A stretch of DNA of 7,776 nucleotides from the NCBI GenBank assembly GCA_020696885.1, contig JAJFMS010000125.1, forward strand, positions 1-7,776, in the 5' to 3' direction. Shown here piece by piece: positions 1 to 6,076 of this stretch. The notes under the pieces were generated by a model. That model was not told the origin of the DNA and did no database searches. It worked only from the letters and a program-made list of their open reading frames with translations. Both the position numbers and the translations under genes were made by a program. Position 1 is the stretch's first letter, and every line of letters starts with the position of its first letter. The stretch comes from Armatimonadota bacterium (GTDB lineage Bacteria; Armatimonadota; SYMT01).

Positions 1-1036
1 CCATTCCTGCGTTCAACACGGCGATGGTCAGTGCGCCGACCAGGCTGCCGAGCACGGTGCCGCGTCCTCCGCTCAAGCTGGTGCCACCGATGACGACTGC
101 CGCAATCGCGTTGAGCTCGGCCCCGGTGCCGGCGCCGGTGTCCGCAAGCTGGAATTTCGCGGTCAGGACGATGGCAGCAATAGCGGCAGTGATTCCGGAG
201 AGCAGATAGGCCAGCAGCTTGTAGGTGGTGACGCTGACCCCGGAGAGGCGGGTCGCCTCCTCGTTCGCGCCAACGGAGACGATCATCCGCCCGGCGCGCG
301 TGAGCGTGTGCAGCACGATCCCCCCGATCACCACGACCAGCGAGATCGCCACGAGCGGCCAGCCCTGCCCCAACGCGCCGAGCGTGGGAGGCAGCCCCGA
401 GACACTATTGCCGTCCGTGGCGTAGACCGTCAGCCCCCGCGCAGCCGTGTACATTCCTAGCGTCACCACGAACGGCGGCACACGCCCGATGGAGACGACC
501 AGGCCGTTGATCAGCCCACAGGTGAACCCCATCCCCAGAGCGGCCAGCAGTCCCAGACCAAGCCCCACCGGCGCCGGAGGCAACAGCAGCACCAGGGCCG
601 CGGTGGCGACCACTGTCGCGGCGCCCGCGGCTGCACCGCCCATCCGGCTACTGGCCCCGTTCCGGAGGACCACCCCGCCGATCAACGCGCCGGCTACCGC
701 ACCAACCGGCAGCAGCATCCCCACGCGGATGAAGGGCGGCGGATGTCCGGTGAGCGCGAGCCCCAGGGTAACGCCGCAGAGCGCCAGCACCGAGCCGACG
801 GAGAGATCGATCCCACCGGTAAGGATCACGAAGGTGAGCCCCACCGCCAGGATGATGTTGGTGCCGGCCTGCTGCAGGATGTTCGGGAGGTAGTCCGCTG
901 TCCAGAACGTCTGGCGGAACCCCGGATGGAGTGAGAACCCCGCGCACACCACCGCCAGGATCAGCCATGGCCGCAGGACCCCGGCCGCCTGGAGCACTGC
1001 CCGCGCGGCTGGCGACGGCTTTGTATGCTCCGTCAT
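1..1036 (-). CDS. RbsC-type sugar ABC transporter permease (3' end cut by window edge)
   Basis: Inner-membrane permease subunit of a ribose/xylose/arabinose-type ABC importer. It would work with an ATPase and a periplasmic binding protein that are not in the window. The 345 visible residues are almost wholly hydrophobic. They carry the family hallmarks: NIILAVGLTFVILTGGIDLSVG at about 60-81, GLINGLVVS-GR-PPFVVTLGM at about 174-195, the cytoplasmic GANEEATRLSGV coupling loop at about 257-267, and AIAAVVIGGTSLSGGRGTVLGSLVGA near 310-335. RbsC proteins usually end shortly after this last block, so probably only about 20-40 codons lie outside the window. The ATG at 1036 overlaps the stop of the upstream glycosidase (ATGA) and has no good Shine-Dalgarno, which suggests translational coupling. 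Residues about 100-165 look longer than in E. coli RbsC, with an additional Ala/Val/Leu-rich stretch. Family assignment is firm; the substrate is inferred only from the neighbour. Confidence 0.93.
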   Translation of the reverse strand, partial: MTEHTKPSPAARAVLQAAGVLRPWLILAVVCAGFSLHPGFRQTFWTADYLPNILQQAGTNIILAVGLTFVILTGGIDLSVGSVLALCGVTLGLALTGHPPPFIRVGMLLPVGAVAGALIGGVVLRNGASSRMGGAAAGAATVVATAALVLLLPPAPVGLGLGLLAALGMGFTCGLINGLVVSIGRVPPFVVTLGMYTAARGLTVYATDGNSVSGLPPTLGALGQGWPLVAISLVVVIGGIVLHTLTRAGRMIVSVGANEEATRLSGVSVTTYKLLAYLLSGITAAIAAIVLTAKFQLADTGAGTGAELNAIAAVVIGGTSLSGGRGTVLGSLVGALTIAVLNAGM

Positions 1037-3378
1037 TCCGGCAGCGCCTGCAGCTCGGCACAGGACGAGAACGCCTGTTGTGGGTTATCTCCGTGGGCGG
1101 GCTTCCCGATCACGCGCACGGCCCAGACCTTCTGGGGAGCGGCCAGCCGCAGCGTGAAGAGCTGCCCCGGTTTCAGACCTCTTGCGTTAGTGGCGGTCGT
1201 CGCGGGGTAATCGTCCAGGGTTCCGGCGGGCAGCCAGGGGCCGTTCTTCTCGCGGCGCACCTCCACCCGCGGCTTCCCGGCCGAGGCGTCGAACCAGCCG
1301 CCGTCGTGGAAGTTCTTCCCGTGGGCGTAGACCACGCGGCGCACGTCCCGCGGGACGTCCAGCTCGATGGCATACCAGTCCTCGTCGCTCCGGTTTCCAT
1401 CGAACGTCACCACGAAGGTGTCGATCTCACCGTCGGTGATCGAGCCATTCGCGTTGCCGTCGCGGGAGCGGCTCTCTTGACCGGCCGCCAGCAGCGCGGC
1501 GGCGGGAAGGGGAGTGCCGGGAGCCCAGAGCCACACCTGGTACCGGCCGCCCGAGGCTCCCGCCTCCGAGAACGGCACCAGCACCGCCGGCTGCGCGGGG
1601 CCATCCGCGCTTGTTCGCAGCTTTGTCCGGAACGCGAGGGGAGAACCTGGCTGGAGGGTGAGCGCGTCGCTGGCTCCGTCCATTCCAACCCCACGGGCCC
1701 GCGGCAGCCCGGCGTTCAGCTTCTCATCGTAGGCGAGGACCAGCGGGCCCCACGCCAGCGCGGCCTTCTTGTCGTTGGTGTGCTCGCCCCGGATCAGACG
1801 GACCGGGATGCGGAAGGTGACGTCCAGGTGCTCGCCGTCTTTCCACTGGCGCGGCGCGATGGCGAGCCAACCCGCGCGCGCAGCCTTCATGTCCAGACGG
1901 CCGCCCTTCACGCGGTAGCCCTCGGCCCAGGCCGGCACGCGGAGCTTCAACCCGGCAGTCACCGGCTTCTTCGCGTGGGTGATCAGCGTCACCCGGCCCT
2001 CCGAGCGGTCCTTCGGCGCCCGCAACTGCGGGAAGTTCGACTTCAGCTCCAGCGTGAGCGGCTCCCCGGCAATGTCCGTCGTGATGCGACCGGCATCGTA
2101 CAGGTTCACAGCGATGCCGTCATTACCGCCGTCCCGGTACTTCAGGAAGGCCAACTGGGGCGCAAGCGCCATCCCGCGGGGACCACTGGAGACGCAGCAG
2201 TTGATGCCCGGCCCGTACGGCTTGATGCCTTCCAGCGAGGTGTAGTAGCACCACTCCGCGCCGTCTGGCCGCTGCGCGCCGGTGAGGTGGTTGTAGTAGG
2301 ACCGTTCCAGCTCATCTCCGTAGCGCGCTTCGCCGGTAAGCCGCAGAAGCTGGCTGCTGAGCTGGATCCAGGTCACCGTCACGCAGGTTTCCCCCACGTG
2401 GGCGCCCTGCTGGTTCGGGAGGTCGTAGGGCTCACCGAAATGCTCGCCGCGGCTGGCGGAGCCGGTGATGTAGAGCTGGTGCGCGGTTACGTCCTCCCAG
2501 GCGTTGATGGAAGCCTGCAGGTACCGGCGGTCTCCCGTGGAGCGATACAGCTCGCAGAGCCCCACGAGGTTGGAGAGCATCTCGTAGGCCTTGGCATTGC
2601 CGGTGCGCGCGACGGACTTCTCGGTGAGCAGCGTCTGGAGGATGCGGGGACCGTTCGGCTCTTCCCACGCCTCGACCAGGTACTTCCCGAAGCCGAGGTA
2701 CTTCCGGTCGCCGGTCGCGCGGTAGAGCAGCACCATCGGCTCCAGCACGCTGGTAGCCGCCATTCCGCCGTGAGTGCCGGCGGATAGGATGCTCTTCTTC
2801 CCCGGGCCGAAGGTGCGCACCAGGAGGTCGCCCATCTTCCGGGAGGCGTCCAGGGCCGGCCCGTTCCCGGTGTACCGGTGGTAGGTGAGCAGTCCGATCA
2901 GGTTGTACTTGTGGACCCACACGTCCCAGTCCGCGTTGCGGTACAGCCCGAACCGCTGCCCCGGCACGTAGGTCCCGAGGTAGCCGTCCGCTTCCTGGGT
3001 CTTGATCAACTCGGCGGCGGCGGAGTCCAGCTTCGCGCGGAGTTTCGCGTCACCGGTGTTGACCCAGGCCAGAGTGGCGGCGTGCAGCCACTTCCCGATG
3101 TGCTCGCCGATCCACGCCTGCTCTCCGGGGCGCTTCCGGAAGCCGGCCAGGAGGCGGTCGATGTCCACCTCCAGCAGGCGGTTCTTCTCGCTCCGGGCCA
3201 CGCGGTCCCCCAGGTAACCCTCCAGGTGAACTGTCTCGGGAGAGGGCAGGATGAGGACGTCGGGAACGGTGGCAGGAGCCCGGTCGGTGACCGCTGGCCC
3301 TGCCGCGCCACCGGAGCGCGCGAGCAACAGCCCACCGCTCACCAACGCCATCAGGAAGAGTGTCCGGCTTGGCCGCAT
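1033..3378 (-). CDS. Secreted GH127-like (DUF1680) beta-L-arabinofuranosidase
   Basis: Predicted exported glycoside hydrolase of 781 residues that would release L-arabinofuranose from beta-linked glycans. An N-terminal signal peptide (MRPSR, hydrophobic core about 6-20, likely cleavage near AGGA-type residues 24-27) points to the periplasm or outside. The (alpha/alpha)6 barrel spans about 45-410. The active-site pattern known from Bifidobacterium HypBA1 is present: GEHF with Glu312 before YDLPN (318-322), the E-x-C pair Glu330/Cys332 in GETC, and the double cysteine Cys394-Cys395 in INCCVSSGPRG. In HypBA1 the matching Glu and three Cys bind zinc, and one Cys is the nucleophile. A beta-sandwich follows to about 600, then an additional domain at about 640-779, longer than the roughly 660-residue HypBA1, with YAHGKNFHDGGWFDASAGKPRVEV resembling discoidin-like domains of DUF1680 relatives. 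I chose ATG 3378 because AGGTG lies 9 bases upstream; the longer frame begins at GTG 3390. The stop overlaps the permease start. Exact substrate specificity is inferred. Confidence 0.9.
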   Translation of the reverse strand: MRPSRTLFLMALVSGGLLLARSGGAAGPAVTDRAPATVPDVLILPSPETVHLEGYLGDRVARSEKNRLLEVDIDRLLAGFRKRPGEQAWIGEHIGKWLHAATLAWVNTGDAKLRAKLDSAAAELIKTQEADGYLGTYVPGQRFGLYRNADWDVWVHKYNLIGLLTYHRYTGNGPALDASRKMGDLLVRTFGPGKKSILSAGTHGGMAATSVLEPMVLLYRATGDRKYLGFGKYLVEAWEEPNGPRILQTLLTEKSVARTGNAKAYEMLSNLVGLCELYRSTGDRRYLQASINAWEDVTAHQLYITGSASRGEHFGEPYDLPNQQGAHVGETCVTVTWIQLSSQLLRLTGEARYGDELERSYYNHLTGAQRPDGAEWCYYTSLEGIKPYGPGINCCVSSGPRGMALAPQLAFLKYRDGGNDGIAVNLYDAGRITTDIAGEPLTLELKSNFPQLRAPKDRSEGRVTLITHAKKPVTAGLKLRVPAWAEGYRVKGGRLDMKAARAGWLAIAPRQWKDGEHLDVTFRIPVRLIRGEHTNDKKAALAWGPLVLAYDEKLNAGLPRARGVGMDGASDALTLQPGSPLAFRTKLRTSADGPAQPAVLVPFSEAGASGGRYQVWLWAPGTPLPAAALLAAGQESRSRDGNANGSITDGEIDTFVVTFDGNRSDEDWYAIELDVPRDVRRVVYAHGKNFHDGGWFDASAGKPRVEVRREKNGPWLPAGTLDDYPATTATNARGLKPGQLFTLRLAAPQKVWAVRVIGKPAHGDNPQQAFSSCAELQALPE

Positions 3379-3387
3379 GATCGTTTG

Positions 3388-3392
3388 CACCT
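3388..3392 (-). promoter_or_regulatory. Ribosome binding site deciding the glycosidase start
   Basis: AGGTG lies 9 bases before ATG 3378 on the minus strand. The alternative in-frame GTG at 3390 sits inside this motif and has no purine-rich site ahead of it, so the ATG is preferred. Confidence 0.5.
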
Positions 3393-3735
3393 ATGCACGA
3401 AAAACCGCCCCCGCGGCGATGCGGAGGACGGTGGTGCGTTCGATCTCAGGATCGAGAAATCCTCGGATGGCGCTCCGGCGCCTCTCAGCGCGCAACCTGT
3501 TGCCCGGCTGGGGCTGGTCGGCCAGCAACTCCGGTAGGATCACCCAGGCGCGGTTTTTACGGTCCAGGACCACCACCGGCGTGTCCGAGGGCAGGCAACG
3601 AATAGAGAGCAGCGAGTCCGGCTCTGGAGCGAGGCCAGCCGCAAATACCGCGATACTGCCGTCGCCATTCAACTTCGGCGTGCACGTGACCGTTCCCGCT
3701 GGCCCACCGGCCTTCGCCGGATAGCGCTCATGCAC
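3391..3735 (-). CDS. Unrecognised ORF, probably the 3' part of a frameshifted gene
   Basis: An open frame of 114 codons starting at a GTG with no visible Shine-Dalgarno and ending in TAG 12 bases before the glycosidase ATG. About the first 80 codons have the G/C-rich third positions of the neighbouring genes; the last 30 (Arg-rich, ending RIAAGAVFRA) do not. I do not recognise a family. The segment TVTCTPKLNGDGSIAVF, about 30 residues before LLSIRCLPSDTPVVVLD, is faintly like the C-terminal strand pattern of secretins (V-x-V-x-P-x-I-N-x-D-G-x-I), but this is a weak resemblance. Upstream in the same frame there are stops at 3811-3813 and about 3826-3828, while coding-like sequence continues in another frame (see the adjacent entry). 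The whole may be a decayed gene rather than a functional one. Confidence 0.35.
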   Translation of the reverse strand: MHERYPAKAGGPAGTVTCTPKLNGDGSIAVFAAGLAPEPDSLLSIRCLPSDTPVVVLDRKNRAWVILPELLADQPQPGNRLRAERRRSAIRGFLDPEIERTTVLRIAAGAVFRA

Positions 3736-3948
3736 GGAGCGCCGGTCGGGGACCGGAAGGGTAGTCGCCTGGATCGGCGCGCGCTTCGTACTGTCTGCGT
3801 GCCCCGTCGTTCAGCAGCGGCAGGATCACCAGGCCTTCGTTGTTCTGCGCGGCCGCATCCGTGCGGACGGCCACCGCACGATGCGCTTCAGCTCGTGAAC
3901 CCCCTCCATGGCCCCTCTTCATCCGACGAGGACGACGGGGGTCACTCC
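3736..3948 (-). pseudogene. Probable 5' remains of the same broken gene
   Basis: No intact gene fits this stretch. One minus-strand frame reads AVAVRTDAAAQNNEGLVILPLLNDG, then RRQYEARADPGDYPS, down to about 3758 with coding-like third positions. The downstream frame takes over at about 3745-3765, which needs a single-base shift. Further upstream, ATG 3909 (MEGVHELKRIVR) lies in the downstream frame again, so two compensating shifts would give one protein of about 170 residues. A perfect 6-bp hairpin (3742-3747 with 3751-3756) sits at the second frame switch. A GTG at 3952 overlaps the stop of the upstream gene (GTGA), so the original gene may have been coupled to it. This is inferred from codon bias alone; no homologue is recognised. 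Confidence 0.3.
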
Positions 3949-4599
3949 TCACCGCATCCCGCGCACCCGCAACTCGCGGTTCCCGATCACCACTTCCTGG
4001 ATCTGCCCGCGGAGCTTCTTATTAAGCTGTTCCACGGACGCCGTAAGCTGCTTATCCAGCTCGTCCCGGACGGCATCCGGCGCGGGAAAGCTGCCGATAC
4101 GCACGGATTCCGTTTCGTACCCCAGGCGGCCGTTCTGGGCGAACAGACGCCCCGCGGCCGTGACTCGCGCCTTCATACCGGCTACGGCGGGCACACGCGC
4201 TTCCGCCACCAGGCGGTCCGGCTCGAAGCGCACCTCCAGGTCCTCCACCTTCGCCTTGAGTAGCTCGTTTCGGATGTCCGGCAGCGATTGGATCAGCTCG
4301 TTGGCCTCGCGCTCGGTGATCGTCAGCCCGAACTGGTTTGGATCTCGGGCCTGCGGGGCGGAGGGGGCGGCAGCGGGGCTTCCCGGGCTCGAGGGCGGAG
4401 GGGCGGGCGCCTGGGCCTGGACCTTGAGCCGCTCCAGCGTCTGCGCCGCGGCCCGCTCGCGCTCCGGCAACGGTCGCGCCGGCGCCGCGTCCACCCGGTT
4501 CGAGCGGCGAGCGGGACTCAGCACGTCCAGGTACACCCAGAGCGCCAGTACGCCCAGCAGGCCCAGCACCAGGAACGCAATTCCGATACGCCGCGCCAC
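3949..4599 (-). CDS. Membrane-anchored protein with LmeA/DUF2993/DUF2140-like domain
   Basis: A 216-residue protein of unknown precise role, probably anchored in the cytoplasmic membrane with its bulk outside. Residues about 5-23 (GIAFLVLGLLGVLALWVYL) form one membrane span after a short basic start (MARR). An Ala/Pro/Gln-rich linker at about 60-88 leads to a folded domain at about 90-216. That domain has the pattern of small lipid-binding-like families such as DUF2993/LmeA and DUF2140: a leading LTITEREANELIQ helix, KVEDLEVRFEPDRLVAEARVP, a second strand pair ending in GRLGYETESVRIGSFPAP, an amphipathic helix RDELDKQLTASVEQLNKKL, and a final strand VVIGNRELRVRG. The longest frame begins at GTG 4623, but GGGAGG at 4605-4610 lies 5 bases before GTG 4599, which is the better start. 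Family placement is by pattern recollection only. Confidence 0.72.
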   Translation of the reverse strand: MARRIGIAFLVLGLLGVLALWVYLDVLSPARRSNRVDAAPARPLPERERAAAQTLERLKVQAQAPAPPPSSPGSPAAAPSAPQARDPNQFGLTITEREANELIQSLPDIRNELLKAKVEDLEVRFEPDRLVAEARVPAVAGMKARVTAAGRLFAQNGRLGYETESVRIGSFPAPDAVRDELDKQLTASVEQLNKKLRGQIQEVVIGNRELRVRGMR

Positions 4600-4604
4600 T
4601 GCCA

Positions 4605-4610
4605 CCTCCC
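4605..4610 (-). promoter_or_regulatory. Ribosome binding site deciding the LmeA-like start
   Basis: GGGAGG on the minus strand, 5 bases before GTG 4599. It lies inside the longer reading frame from GTG 4623, which has no such site, so the downstream GTG is favoured. Confidence 0.55.
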
Positions 4611-4685
4611 GCACCTGAGCCACCGGGCCCGCATCATGAATCCGATGCTATCAGGAACGGCGCCCGGGCAGACGGATTCAGACAA

Positions 4686-4716
4686 GCGAAAGCGCTCCCG
4701 TCGAGACGGGAGCGCT
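4686..4716 (-). terminator. Perfect 12-bp hairpin downstream of the YtxH pair
   Basis: AGCGCTCCCGTC at 4691-4702 is followed, after a 2-base gap, by its exact reverse complement at 4705-4716. It lies 30 bases past the stop of the first YtxH-like gene on the minus strand, where a terminator is expected. The trailing sequence (TTCGCTTGTCT) is only moderately T-rich, so termination may be inefficient, or the element may be a symmetrical protein site or RNA-processing hairpin. Confidence 0.55.
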
Positions 4717-4746
4717 CGCCTAACCGCTTACCTTCCGACCAGGCAC

Positions 4747-5037
4747 CTAACCGATGCCCATTGGGCCGGCTTCCGCGCCGGTCATCCCGGCGAGAGCGCC
4801 CTGGGGCGGCGGGACCATCTCGTCGTCGGTGGCCTCGTCGTAGTCCTGGCGGAAGCTCTTCATCTTGTTCCGCAGACTCATCGTGGTCTCGTGCGCGAAC
4901 TCCTGCAGGCCGTCCGTGCACTGGGTCGTCTTGTCCTTGATGAGCGACCGCGTCTCGCTGCCGCTCTGGGGCGCCAGCAGCAGTGCTGCTCCCGCGCCAA
5001 GCGCCGCTCCCCCCAACATCGCCAGAAGATATCGCAT
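4747..5037 (-). CDS. YtxH-like small membrane protein, copy 1
   Basis: A 96-residue protein with a Gly/Ala-rich membrane segment at residues 3-22 (LLAMLGGAALGAGAALLLAP), followed by QSGSETRSLIKDKT. This is the YtxH family layout: a glycine-zipper-like span, then a G-x-x-T/K-R-x-L-I basic stretch and a helical tail. Such proteins are general envelope or stress-associated proteins without a defined biochemical role. The middle (about 33-68) is charged and probably helical, with Cys40 in DKTTQCT. The end is Pro/Gly/Met-rich (MVPPPQG onward) and probably disordered. ATG 5037 has GAGG 7 bases upstream. It aligns without gaps to the second copy 65 bases upstream over about the first 60 residues, so the two are tandem paralogues, probably co-transcribed. 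Confidence 0.85.
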   Translation of the reverse strand: MRYLLAMLGGAALGAGAALLLAPQSGSETRSLIKDKTTQCTDGLQEFAHETTMSLRNKMKSFRQDYDEATDDEMVPPPQGALAGMTGAEAGPMGIG

Positions 5038-5102
5038 GGTTGCGCCTCGCTTTCCGTGGAAGATCCGGTCACGCCGACCCGATCAGAACAGATGGCACGC
5101 TA

Positions 5103-5387
5103 TCAGGCGACGGCAGCCGTATCATGGCTCGCGGCGTGGGAAGCCGTCTTCACCTTCTCGATCACCTCGCGGCCGTGCTCGATCAGTTGCTGGGCCTTGT
5201 GCCCGTAGCCGCGCGCTTTGTTGCGCAGGTGCCGAGCCTTGCTCATCACCAGGTCTTGCGTATCGCTGGTGCACTTGGCGGTCTTGTCACTAATGAGCTT
5301 GCGCGTGCCCTTCCCGGCCGGAGAAAAGAGCAGGCCCAGGCCCGCCCCGACGGCCGCTCCGCCCACCGCCATCCAGAATGTTCGCAT
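5103..5387 (-). CDS. YtxH-like small membrane protein, copy 2
   Basis: A 94-residue protein with a Gly/Ala membrane span at about 4-22 (FWMAVGGAAVGAGLGLLFSP), then GKGTRKLISDKTAKCT and a long basic helical tail (LRNKARGYGHKAQQLIEHGREVIEKVK) of the kind seen in YtxH proteins. A longer frame runs to 5447, but GAAGGAG at 5394-5400 lies 6 bases before ATG 5387, which fixes the start. It shares with copy 1 the positions TR-x-LI-x-DKT-x-x-CT (about 28-40), a Gln at about 44-45 and LRNK at 54-57, all with a constant one-residue offset. It is the first gene of the pair on the minus strand. It lies downstream of a terminator, so the pair probably has its own promoter within 5388-5460, which I could not pin down. 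Confidence 0.88.
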   Translation of the reverse strand: MRTFWMAVGGAAVGAGLGLLFSPAGKGTRKLISDKTAKCTSDTQDLVMSKARHLRNKARGYGHKAQQLIEHGREVIEKVKTASHAASHDTAAVA

Positions 5388-5452
5388 CTCGCACTCCTTC
5401 CGGGACGATCCGGTCCTTCCACCGCGCGAGCTAGGACCGTGATCCATGCCGG

Positions 5453-5489
5453 CTAAATCAAACGGTCCCCGGGCACTGCCCAGGGACCG
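5453..5489 (-). terminator. Intrinsic terminator of the Ala/Pro-rich gene
   Basis: On the minus strand CGGTCCC (5489-5483) pairs with GGGACCG (5469-5463). A second inner stem (GGGC/GCCC) sits above one C-A mismatch. It is followed by TTTGATTTAG. It begins 20 bases past the stop of the Ala/Pro-rich gene, the textbook position for a Rho-independent terminator. Confidence 0.75.
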
Positions 5490-5508
5490 AAGCTGAAATC
5501 TCGCGGAC

Positions 5509-5805
5509 TTACTCGCCGCCGGGGGTCGCAGGACCCGCGGGAGCGGCCGGAGCGGCCGGGGCAGCCGGCGCCGCGGGGGCAGCCGGAGCGCTAGGACCCG
5601 GCACCGGTACCGGAATCACCTGCGGGCTGGACGGCGCCGATGGCTGGATGATGGTGGTGTCACGGCTCGGCGTCGGGCTGCTGGCGTTGACGTTGCCCGA
5701 GCCCCACACGAACCAGCCTACCAGGCCCAGAACGGCCACCACGGCAAGGATGGTCGCCAACGCCCATCCGGCGCTGCTCTCACTATCTCTATAGACTACC
5801 GGCAT
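5509..5805 (-). CDS. Small single-span membrane protein with Ala/Pro repeat tail
   Basis: A 98-residue protein of unknown function. A short N-terminus (MPVVYRDSESS) precedes one strong membrane helix at about 13-35 (GWALATILAVVAVLGLVGWFVWG). A Ser/Thr-rich linker (NASSPTPSRDTTIIQPSAPSS) follows, then PVPVPGPSAP and a run of APA/PAA repeats at about 72-94, ending GPATPGGE. The tail is probably an extended spacer across the periplasm or cell wall. ATG 5805 has AAAGGA about 9 bases upstream, a clear Shine-Dalgarno. The gene is flanked by a 271-base gap on its 5' side and a terminator on its 3' side, so it is probably a single-gene unit. The GC-rich repeat DNA (about 5520-5590) is prone to length change. 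Confidence 0.75.
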   Translation of the reverse strand: MPVVYRDSESSAGWALATILAVVAVLGLVGWFVWGSGNVNASSPTPSRDTTIIQPSAPSSPQVIPVPVPGPSAPAAPAAPAAPAAPAAPAGPATPGGE

Positions 5806-5847
5806 CTCTGATTTCCTTTCGTTAGCCGCCCGGCTCTTGTTCCGGGT

Positions 5848-5866
5848 TCAGCGGGTGTTACCCCGC
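5848..5866 (-). other. Small hairpin in the leader of the Ala/Pro-rich gene
   Basis: The gap 5806-6076 holds no convincing gene; a minus-strand frame of 80 codons (5796-6038) is Arg/Thr/Pro-rich, lacks a Shine-Dalgarno and is judged spurious. The only local structure seen is AGCGGGTGTTACCCCGCC, a short GC stem with a 3-4 base loop, 43 bases before ATG 5805. It may be a leader hairpin or chance. No confident promoter was found in the gap. Confidence 0.2.
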
Positions 5867-6076
5867 CCAGCACGAAGGGAAACCGAGACGGCGCCGGGGT
5901 CCTAGTGCTCCATTGGATGGCGGTCTCTGAAGCGATAGCGGGATGTATCACCAGACGTCGGCCGACCATTCGCGACGGACAACGGTCGCACCAATCGGAG
6001 AGGTGCCTACCGTTCGCCCGAGTTCTTGATGCTCGCAAACTTCACGCACGCCGCAACCGGCGCTTGGACGCTTGTG

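Noticed and set aside
931..2787. Very long plus-strand open frame (618 codons) antisense to the glycosidase
   Set aside because: It mirrors a clear GH127 gene with intact catalytic motifs. The predicted protein is Arg/Gly/His-rich with no recognisable domain, typical of antisense shadows in high-GC DNA.
3393..3425. Stem followed by TTTTT just before the glycosidase on the minus strand, possible attenuator
   Set aside because: The stem (CCGC/GCGG plus a short inner pairing) is weak and irregular, and the T-run ends only about 20 bases before the glycosidase ATG, leaving no room for a promoter. Chance pairing in GC-rich DNA is more likely.
5796..6038. Minus-strand 80-codon frame in the gap after rpiB
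   Set aside because: It lacks a ribosome binding site, has poor third-position bias, overlaps the start of the Ala/Pro-rich gene and has shadow-like Arg/Thr/Pro composition.
6049..6062. CGCCG-GTTG-CGGCG hairpin as rpiB terminator
   Set aside because: Only five base pairs and not followed by a T-run; too weak to call although the position 15 bases past the stop is suitable.
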